Of a stretch of DNA of 64,000 nucleotides, positions 58,932 to 64,000 are shown piece after piece. The DNA is from CAMTUH01 sp947084935 (GTDB lineage: Bacteria > Pseudomonadota > Gammaproteobacteria > Coxiellales > Coxiellaceae). The notes below the pieces were generated by a model. That model saw only the letters and a program-made list of their open reading frames with translations, was not told where the DNA came from and did no database searches. Each line of letters begins with the position of its first letter. The stretch's first letter is position 1. The translations under genes were made by a program, and so were the position numbers. Location: contig CAMTUH010000004.1 of the NCBI GenBank assembly GCA_947084935.1, positions 62,001 through 126,000 of the forward strand, read 5' to 3'.

Positions 58932-59735
58932 ATGCGCGTACTCGCCAGTCTATTCGTAATTTTTGTGTTTCTGCTGTTTGTAGGCTGTACGTCTCGATTC
59001 ATGCGTCAAGACGGCGCACCTTCTTATCACGTCGACATCAGCAAAATCCCCAACGCAAAACCTCGCCCATTACCGCGCAGCACGTACGGAAATCCCGCTT
59101 ATTATAATGTCTTTGGTAAACGTTACCACGTATTAAATTCCGCGAAAGGCTATAACAAACGCGGCATTGCTTCGTGGTACGGCACGAAATTTCACGGCCA
59201 ATTAACCTCGAGTCGCGAGCCGTATAATATGCTGGCCATGACAGGAGCAAGCCCCGAGCTGCCCATTCCCTGTTTCGTTCGCGTCACGAACTTAGAGAAT
59301 GGCCGATCGATTATCGTAAAAATCAATGATCGCGGTCCTTTTGCACCCAATCGAATTATCGATTTATCTTACGTGGCTGCAAAAAAATTGGGTTACGCCA
59401 ACAAAGGCACAGCTCTGGTAGATGTCCAGACCATTAACTCAGGCAGCCCTCACGACCATACTCCCGTGATGATGGCTTACCACACCCATTCAAAACACCC
59501 CAAATTATACCTACAATTAGGCGCTTTTCGTGAACTGGCTAATGCCGAAAATCTTAAATTTCGCGTAAAATCGGTAGTGCAAAAACCCGTGGTTATTTTA
59601 AAGAGCATTTATAATCATTTACCAATGTACCGCGTTCAAATTGGGCCTCTCGTGGGCGTAGGAGAATCCGATCATTTACACGATAAATTGAAGCGATTAG
59701 GCTTTGGCAATCCCATGACTACCATTGGCACCTAA
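58932..59735 (+). CDS. rlpA: RlpA-type septal ring lytic transglycosylase
   Basis: A 267-residue lipoprotein: signal LASLFVIFVFLLFVGCTS with lipobox FVGC. The double-psi beta-barrel domain spans about 75-170 (GIASWYGTKFHGQLTSSREPYNMLAMT, VKINDRGPF), and a C-terminal SPOR domain (LYLQLGAFRELANAENL to the end) binds denuded glycan at the division septum. Known RlpA of Pseudomonas cuts such glycans. It precedes ung by 13 bases and probably shares its transcript. Whether the barrel is catalytic here is not proven; the acidic residue in INDRGPF is kept. Confidence 0.92.
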   Translation: MRVLASLFVIFVFLLFVGCTSRFMRQDGAPSYHVDISKIPNAKPRPLPRSTYGNPAYYNVFGKRYHVLNSAKGYNKRGIASWYGTKFHGQLTSSREPYNMLAMTGASPELPIPCFVRVTNLENGRSIIVKINDRGPFAPNRIIDLSYVAAKKLGYANKGTALVDVQTINSGSPHDHTPVMMAYHTHSKHPKLYLQLGAFRELANAENLKFRVKSVVQKPVVILKSIYNHLPMYRVQIGPLVGVGESDHLHDKLKRLGFGNPMTTIGT

Positions 59736-59748
59736 ACGAGAATAACCG

Positions 59749-60426
59749 ATGATGAATATGACTGATACGCTTACTTGGCAATCCGTTCTGGGTGAAGAAA
59801 AAGAAAAGCCTTATTTTCAGGCGATTTTGGATTTCGTTAAAAAAGAACGCCAAATGGGGAAAATTATTTATCCCGCACAAAAAGATATTTTCAATGCGCT
59901 TAAATTGACTTCCTACGAAGCCGTCAAAGTGGTTATCCTGGGACAAGATCCATACCACGGCCCCAACCAAGCGCACGGGTTATCGTTTTCCGTTCGGCCC
60001 GGCGTACCTTTTCCGCCTTCGTTACAAAATATTTTCAAAGAATTGCACGAGGATCTCGGTATTAAAAAACCGACGAACGGCTGTTTAGAAAAGTGGGCCG
60101 AACAAGGAGTGCTGTTGCTCAATGCGGCGCTCACCGTCGAAGCCGGGAAACCGCAGTCCCATGCGAATATCGGCTGGCATCGCTTTACCGATGCCGTGAT
60201 TTCCAGTTTAAATCAACACCCCGAGGGAGTCGTATTTTTATTGTGGGGCGCTTACGCGCAGCAGAAATCGCAATTGATTAACAACCTTCGCCACAAAATT
60301 TTAAAAGCCCCGCATCCTTCACCGCTGTCAGCGAATCGGGGCTTTTTGGGTTGTCGGCATTTTTCAAAAGCGAATGCCTTATTGAAAGAAATGAGCCGTT
60401 CTGAGATCGATTGGTCTTTGGATTAA
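59749..60426 (+). CDS. ung: Uracil-DNA glycosylase
   Basis: Family 1 enzyme removing uracil from DNA. 225 residues: catalytic Asp67 in VVILGQDPYHGPNQAHGLSFSV, LLNAALTVEAGKPQSH, VVFLLWGAYAQQK and the second catalytic motif HPSPLSANRGFLGC. Three Met occur in the first four codons, so the exact start is uncertain by nine bases. It follows rlpA closely. With mutY and mpg it completes a base-excision repair set in the window. Confidence 0.95.
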   Translation: MMNMTDTLTWQSVLGEEKEKPYFQAILDFVKKERQMGKIIYPAQKDIFNALKLTSYEAVKVVILGQDPYHGPNQAHGLSFSVRPGVPFPPSLQNIFKELHEDLGIKKPTNGCLEKWAEQGVLLLNAALTVEAGKPQSHANIGWHRFTDAVISSLNQHPEGVVFLLWGAYAQQKSQLINNLRHKILKAPHPSPLSANRGFLGCRHFSKANALLKEMSRSEIDWSLD

Positions 60427-60590
60427 AGACTTGGTTCTCCACCGTTTATGTTTACAACCCTGTGTATAACCTTCGGATTGAGTGTGCACCTTATTGATTT
60501 TAAATTGAAAATTACACCGAGTTCGGAGAATAAACAATCTCGCCCCGTTTGACATTTCACCCCCCCGCCGCTAGAGTGTTACGGCTTAAC

Positions 60591-60674
60591 GCCGAGATGG
60601 TGGAACTGGTAGACACGCAAGTTTCAGGTACTTGTGGGGGCAACTCCGTGGAGGTTCGAGTCCTCTTCTCGGCA
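60591..60674 (+). tRNA. tRNA-Leu (anticodon CAG)
   Basis: A class II tRNA of 84 bases: acceptor GCCGAGA/TCTCGGC, anticodon loop TTCAGGT between CAAGT and ACTTG stems, a long variable arm (GGGGGCAACTCCG region) and T-loop GGTTCGAGTCC; discriminator A. CCA is not encoded. It reads CUG codons. The oxyR end lies 20 bases further, convergent. Confidence 0.95.
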
Positions 60675-60694
60675 GAGACAAATAAGCAATTAAC

Positions 60695-61618
60695 TTACAG
60701 CACTTTTATCGGAAAAACAGGAGAGGATGATGCTCCACGATTCATCTCGGCAAGCAGCTGCTTAATGTACGCCGCAATTTCCTCCAATAATTTTCTTCGC
60801 GGATGCGACGCCCGATAGATCCATCTAATGGTTCTCGCGGGCGCGGGATCGCTGAAAGGTACGTATCGGACCCCCTCTTCGTCACGACAGGCTAATTTCG
60901 GCATAAAGGTAATCCCTACGCCCGCCATGACCATTTGACGTAATGTTTCCAAACTAGTGGCCTGAAACCCTTTCACAAAGGAAGCGTTGGCATCACGGCA
61001 TACCGCCAAAACCTGTTCACGCAGACAATGGCCGCTTTCCAAAAGTAATAGTTTTTCATTTTTCAACTCAGGCAAAGTAATCTGCTTCCGTTTCGCCAAT
61101 GGATGGCGGGACGACATGGCCACGAGGAAGTCTTCGGCAAATAGGGGTATTGCCACACAGGAAGATTCCGTAGGCAGCGCTAAAAGACCTACGTCCAGCT
61201 TTGCCTGCTTCAACTTATCGAGCAGGGGCTCGGTCTTTTCTTCGATTAAATACAAGGTCAACTTAGGAAATTTTTTAATCAATTTCAGAATGAGGCGGGG
61301 AAGGAGGTAATGAGCCAACGTGGGAATAACGCCGAGATACAACGAACCGCTATAAGGATCTCTGGCTTCCTGGGCCGTTTCCCGCAGCGATTCGACTCGG
61401 GACAAAATATCGCGCGCCTGAGCGACAATCTCATTACCGATACCCGTCAACACGACGGATTTATTGGTACGTTCTATCAGCTGCACCCCCAGGCTTTCTT
61501 CCAGTTTCTTAAGTTGGATGCTGAGCGCTGGCTGACTCACAAAGCAGGCTTGGGCGGCCTTACTGAAGTGGCCAAAATCCGCCAGGGCTACTAAGTATTT
61601 GAGATCACGTAAATTCAC
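60695..61618 (-). CDS. oxyR: Hydrogen peroxide-sensing LysR-type regulator OxyR
   Basis: Transcription factor that activates antioxidant genes when oxidised by H2O2. 307 residues: winged helix DLKYLVALADFGHFSKAAQACFVSQPALSIQLKKLEESLG, then the sensor domain with Cys198 and Cys207 in SGHCLREQVLAVC, the exact spacing (C-x8-C) of E. coli Cys199/Cys208 which form the regulatory disulfide. That pair distinguishes it from other LysR proteins. Single gene, divergent from the secreted protein at 61784; a LysR-like dyad lies in the shared gap. Confidence 0.93.
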   Translation of the reverse strand: MNLRDLKYLVALADFGHFSKAAQACFVSQPALSIQLKKLEESLGVQLIERTNKSVVLTGIGNEIVAQARDILSRVESLRETAQEARDPYSGSLYLGVIPTLAHYLLPRLILKLIKKFPKLTLYLIEEKTEPLLDKLKQAKLDVGLLALPTESSCVAIPLFAEDFLVAMSSRHPLAKRKQITLPELKNEKLLLLESGHCLREQVLAVCRDANASFVKGFQATSLETLRQMVMAGVGITFMPKLACRDEEGVRYVPFSDPAPARTIRWIYRASHPRRKLLEEIAAYIKQLLAEMNRGASSSPVFPIKVL

Positions 61619-61654
61619 AACGATACCTTTCTTCTACGATCAGATTTACGATCG

Positions 61655-61669
61655 ATAAGTATATCTTAT
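61655..61669. promoter_or_regulatory. LysR-type dyad between oxyR and a secreted protein gene
   Basis: ATAAG-N5-CTTAT, a 15-bp dyad fitting the general LysR T-N11-A arrangement, 36 bases before the oxyR start codon. A TATAAT (61698-61703) follows on the plus strand toward the secreted protein gene. OxyR would be the natural binder for autorepression. Confidence 0.35.
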
Positions 61670-61783
61670 TAATATTATTAAATCAATATATTTTACTTAT
61701 AATGTACAAGTCTATACTCTAAACATTATCGGAATAATAATTAAAAAAGGAGGTTATTCACAAAAATATAAAAGAGGTTTTCT

Positions 61784-62260
61784 ATGAAAATCAATAAATT
61801 ACACGCGGGATTGGCAGTTCTAGCTTTTGGAGTAATGGGCTCGGCCATGCCTTTCTCCGCTCAAGCGTTTGACTTTTATGCAGGTAATACAACCGATTCA
61901 CCGATTTATGTCACTTATAGCATTCCTTCGTATGCAGACCAAGAAGGGCATTTATGCACAACAAACTTGCTGGGTAACATGATGACAGACAGCGGGTGGT
62001 CGGGCCGCACTAAGATAGACTCCCACTCATACGGCCAGGGATATAATGCGTCTAATAGGGATGGCTTCGCGAGAGGATATATACCCGCGGAGTGTAGCCC
62101 TGATGCAGTTACTTATACTGCATATAAAGCGGATGGTTCGGCCATATGCACAGATACTATACCGTTTGGAGCAGGACAGCCTGCGGAGGGCCTTTTGGTT
62201 TCTCCTCTTGGTTGTTTCACTTCAGGAGATGTTCGGGATTTGCTGAAGGATCTTCTTTAG
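61784..62260 (+). CDS. Small secreted protein of unknown function
   Basis: A 158-residue protein with a signal peptide (KLHAGLAVLAFGVMGSAMPFSAQA), start after GAGG with a second stronger AGGAGG further upstream. The mature domain begins FDFYAGNTTDSPIYVTYSIP and has four Cys (HLCTTN, AECSPD, AICTDT, LGCFTS), Gly/Ser/Tyr-rich, probably a disulfide-bonded beta protein. Divergent from oxyR with a TATAAT promoter and a rho-independent terminator after its stop, so it is a single-gene unit. No family known to me. Confidence 0.77.
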   Translation: MKINKLHAGLAVLAFGVMGSAMPFSAQAFDFYAGNTTDSPIYVTYSIPSYADQEGHLCTTNLLGNMMTDSGWSGRTKIDSHSYGQGYNASNRDGFARGYIPAECSPDAVTYTAYKADGSAICTDTIPFGAGQPAEGLLVSPLGCFTSGDVRDLLKDLL

Positions 62261-62276
62261 AAAATTTCTCACCCAC

Positions 62277-62306
62277 AAACCCGCCGAATCCGGCGGGTTT
62301 TTTCTT
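62277..62306 (+). terminator. Rho-independent terminator
   Basis: AAACCCGCCG-AATC-CGGCGGGTTT stem with a 4-base loop followed by T-rich sequence (TTTTTTC). Located 17 bases after the stop of the secreted protein gene, it ends that single-gene unit before def. Confidence 0.9.
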
Positions 62307-62344
62307 ATTTGAATTTAGTGCGTAGAAAAGACAAAATACAACCC

Positions 62345-62860
62345 ATGATGCTAAAGATCCTGCAATATCCCGATCCGCGCCTAAAAACCGTCGCTCAGTT
62401 GGTCGAGCAGTTCGACGACACGATTCAGCACATCATTGACGACATGTTTGAGACGCATTACCACACTGAAAATTGTGCGGCATTGGCGGCCACGCAATTG
62501 GATATCGCCGATCCCAAACAAATCACGGTGATTGATTTTTCTCAGGACCACAATCAGCCCCTGTGCCTCATCAATGCCGAAATTATTCACCGCGAAGGCG
62601 AACAGAATGAAGAAGAAGGCTGCATGTCCGTGAGCGGCGGAATTTATGAAAAAGTCACCCGCGCGGCAAAAATTCGCGTACGCGCTCTGGATCGTTACGG
62701 AAAGCCCCTGGAATTCGAAGCCGAAGGCTTCATGGCCAAGTGCATCCAACACGAGCTCGATCACTTAAATGGGATTATTTTTCTGGATCGACTGTCCTCA
62801 CTGAAACGCCAACGCATCGACAAGCGCATCGAAAAAGTGCGCAAACAAAGTCGATCATGA
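62345..62860 (+). CDS. def: Peptide deformylase
   Basis: Metal hydrolase removing formyl from N-terminal formyl-Met. 171 residues from the ATG used; an in-frame upstream GTG region lacks support, and a second Met follows at once. MLKILQYPDPRLKTVAQLVEQFDD is a typical N-terminus. Motif 2 reads EEGCMSVSG (metal Cys) and motif 3 QHELDHLNG (His-Glu-His), both intact. Motif 1 is NCAALAATQLDI where GxGLAAxQ is usual, so the first Gly pair is changed. It may be a second deformylase variant. Convergent with the DUF2269-like gene by six bases. Confidence 0.9.
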   Translation: MMLKILQYPDPRLKTVAQLVEQFDDTIQHIIDDMFETHYHTENCAALAATQLDIADPKQITVIDFSQDHNQPLCLINAEIIHREGEQNEEEGCMSVSGGIYEKVTRAAKIRVRALDRYGKPLEFEAEGFMAKCIQHELDHLNGIIFLDRLSSLKRQRIDKRIEKVRKQSRS

Positions 62861-63331
62861 TTGCGGGATGCTGGCCATAAAATAAAACACCATCAACAAA
62901 CTCACAAACGCCAACGCGCTCAATGCGCATCGCCAGTTAAAATACCGATGATACTGAGAAGAAATATTTTCGTGTTGCTGAATGGCTGTACTTAGCAATA
63001 CTTCGCATTGTGCGCGACAGTAAATGGCCGGAAACCAGCACACGCCCGCCACGCAATATCCCAGCAACGTTGCTGCCCACCACTCCGGCGACAAGACGTA
63101 TCCCTTAAGATAAATCAGCATAAAACCCGTGATTGGCTGAATTACACCAGCAACAGCGGTAAAAAGCCAATCCGCCAAACCGACTTGTTTTGTGGCCTTT
63201 AGGGTGCGAACCCAATCTCGACTGCGATTCATAAAAAATAAATAAGCAGCCGTGCCAATCCCCACACCAAACAACAGGCTAGCGGTGACGATATGAATGA
63301 TTTTAACCCAGTAAAAAAGCATCTCTATCAC
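62855..63331 (-). CDS. DUF2269-type integral membrane protein
   Basis: A 158-residue protein with about four membrane helices. WVKIIHIVTASLLFGVGIGTAAYLFF, FTAVAGVIQPITGFML and the final helices match the DUF2269 group, whose His in the first helix (HIVTAS) may bind haem or metal; function of the family is not known. Its start overlaps the stop of the upstream membrane protein gene as ATGA, so both are made together, possibly as a two-subunit membrane unit. Confidence 0.85.
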   Translation of the reverse strand: MIEMLFYWVKIIHIVTASLLFGVGIGTAAYLFFMNRSRDWVRTLKATKQVGLADWLFTAVAGVIQPITGFMLIYLKGYVLSPEWWAATLLGYCVAGVCWFPAIYCRAQCEVLLSTAIQQHENISSQYHRYFNWRCALSALAFVSLLMVFYFMASIPQS

Positions 63332-63759
63332 AATAAAAAAGTACTCTTCATGACGGCATCGTGGATAATCAGGATGATAAGAATAAACATCATGATATAA
63401 CAGGCATGAAACAGCCAGTGAAAACGAAAAGTCGGCTGATTATCCGCGTTGCGGTAATTTAGCATTTTAACTACTACCGTGAAAAGCCAACACAACATCG
63501 TCAGGAATAATAAAATAAATGCCGCTCGAATCCATGGCGTATGCGTGGTGAAATGATAATGACCCATCAAAAAATAGCCGCTGAAAAACAGCACGATAAT
63601 AATAAGCAAAATAACCGCATCGATCGCCAAGGAAAAACGAAGGGTTTTCCGCAGTAATTTTTCGTCGCGCGATGCGAGCAGTAAATAAAAATATTCGGCG
63701 GCGAGTAAACCCAACAGCGAAACGCCGATTAAGACGTGAAAAGCTTTTAGTGCGTGCAT
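63328..63759 (-). CDS. Small four-helix membrane protein of unknown function
   Basis: A 143-residue protein with four membrane helices: HALKAFHVLIGVSLLGLLAAEYFYLLL, SLAIDAVILLIIIVLFFSGYFL, AAFILLFLTMLCWLFTVVV and the last HACYIMMFILIILIIHDAV. Conserved-looking His in the first helix (FHVLIG) recalls the same position in the DUF2269-like partner. ATGA overlap couples it with that gene. It may be a divergent copy of the partner, giving a hetero-oligomer. Confidence 0.72.
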   Translation of the reverse strand: MHALKAFHVLIGVSLLGLLAAEYFYLLLASRDEKLLRKTLRFSLAIDAVILLIIIVLFFSGYFLMGHYHFTTHTPWIRAAFILLFLTMLCWLFTVVVKMLNYRNADNQPTFRFHWLFHACYIMMFILIILIIHDAVMKSTFLL

Positions 63760-63826
63760 GTTATCCTCTTCTGTGTCATTTTTTGACCAAAACTTCCCTT
63801 GTATTCCACGTTAAATATGTTTAAAT

Positions 63827-63904
63827 TAACTCAAATTTTGGAGGCGTATGCATCCAAAATTTGAGTTATCCCGGAAATTTGTTTTTAAACAAATTATCCG
63901 GGAT
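63827..63904. repeat. Twin hairpins near the window end
   Basis: The first stem pairs 63827-63842 with 63853-63868 (16 of 16) around a 10-base loop. The second pairs 63868-63884 with 63887-63904 (17 pairs with a single bulged base) around TT. The stems share one base, giving a nearly continuous 78-base structure. Upstream lies the start of the minus-strand membrane pair; nothing else is visible to the window end. Confidence 0.75.
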
Positions 63905-64000
63905 CTGATGTTTAAACCCCCTAACCATTTTGTTCTTTTTTTAACCAATTTGGACTGGCGTCACTCATGGTACACCACTTACTCTTCAACCTCCCCTACG

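Noticed and set aside
60549..60818. Plus-strand frame of 89 codons across tRNA-Leu
   Set aside because: It runs through the tRNA and into the antisense of oxyR; no ribosome-binding site or protein-like composition.

Overview
The window reads as a stretch of a gammaproteobacterial chromosome, most probably Coxiella burnetii or a very close relative in the Legionellales. I infer this from the combination of an LbtU-type outer-membrane protein, many small secreted proteins of unknown function, closely packed house-keeping genes, frequent GTAGCC-type palindromic repeats and moderate GC. No database search was possible, so the assignment is recognition, not proof.

Layout. 1-2.4 kb: end of a glycerol-3-phosphate ABC importer (ugpE, ugpC) and a small Tyr-rich secreted protein. 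2.5-5.1 kb: a minus-strand pair, tyrosine recombinase then nicotinamide phosphoribosyltransferase (nadV), with stop and start codons abutting. 5.3-7.7 kb: a small acidic protein, a secreted acidic protein, and TauE- and TerC-type membrane proteins. 7.8-10.7 kb: an accessory-looking block with an ABM/YciI/SDR operon, a class A beta-lactamase remnant, a long palindrome and a Fic protein with an operator-like dyad on its promoter. 10.7-18.6 kb: carbonic anhydrase, two secreted proteins, an AI-2E-type exporter, a SulP permease, then minus-strand GNAT, O-methyltransferase, MltB and a VapBC-like toxin-antitoxin pair. 18.6-25.7 kb: valine catabolism (mmsA, mmsB), pdxH, mpg and glpD on the minus strand, divergent from glpK. 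25.8-32.6 kb: an ABC-2 exporter, a membrane-anchored RRM protein, three beta-barrel candidates, two secreted proteins and trmB. 32.7-39.1 kb: tRNA-Gly, AsmA, mutY-yggX, CHRD and rhodanese proteins, an unknown charged protein, tRNA-Phe behind a partial 5' duplication, and a CitE-like lyase. 39.4-46.3 kb: a secreted protein, a second ABM protein, a PLD-family protein, a membrane protein behind a Fur-box-like site, a PAP2 protein, a GH-like protein, pyrD and a SAM-methyltransferase-like protein. 46.4-52.4 kb: a leucine-catabolism operon (isovaleryl-CoA dehydrogenase, thiolase, both methylcrotonyl-CoA carboxylase subunits). 52.4-56 kb: two paralogous small lipoproteins, then DAHP synthase, chorismate mutase, prephenate dehydratase and tyrA. 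56-64 kb: unknown protein, MFS exporter, rlmB, rlpA, ung, tRNA-Leu, oxyR, a secreted protein, def and two small membrane proteins.

The genes suggest a cell that imports and oxidises glycerol-3-phosphate, degrades branched-chain amino acids to acyl-CoA, makes its own Phe/Tyr precursors, and invests in envelope proteins and oxidative-damage defence (mutY, yggX, oxyR, ung, mpg). The points most worth checking are the int-nadV fusion-like operon, the Fic promoter dyad, the Fur-box-like membrane gene, the membrane-tethered RRM protein, and repeats that have become the 3' ends or ribosome-binding regions of metabolic genes (glpK, tyrA, mccA). No rRNA, CRISPR array or intact insertion sequence was seen.
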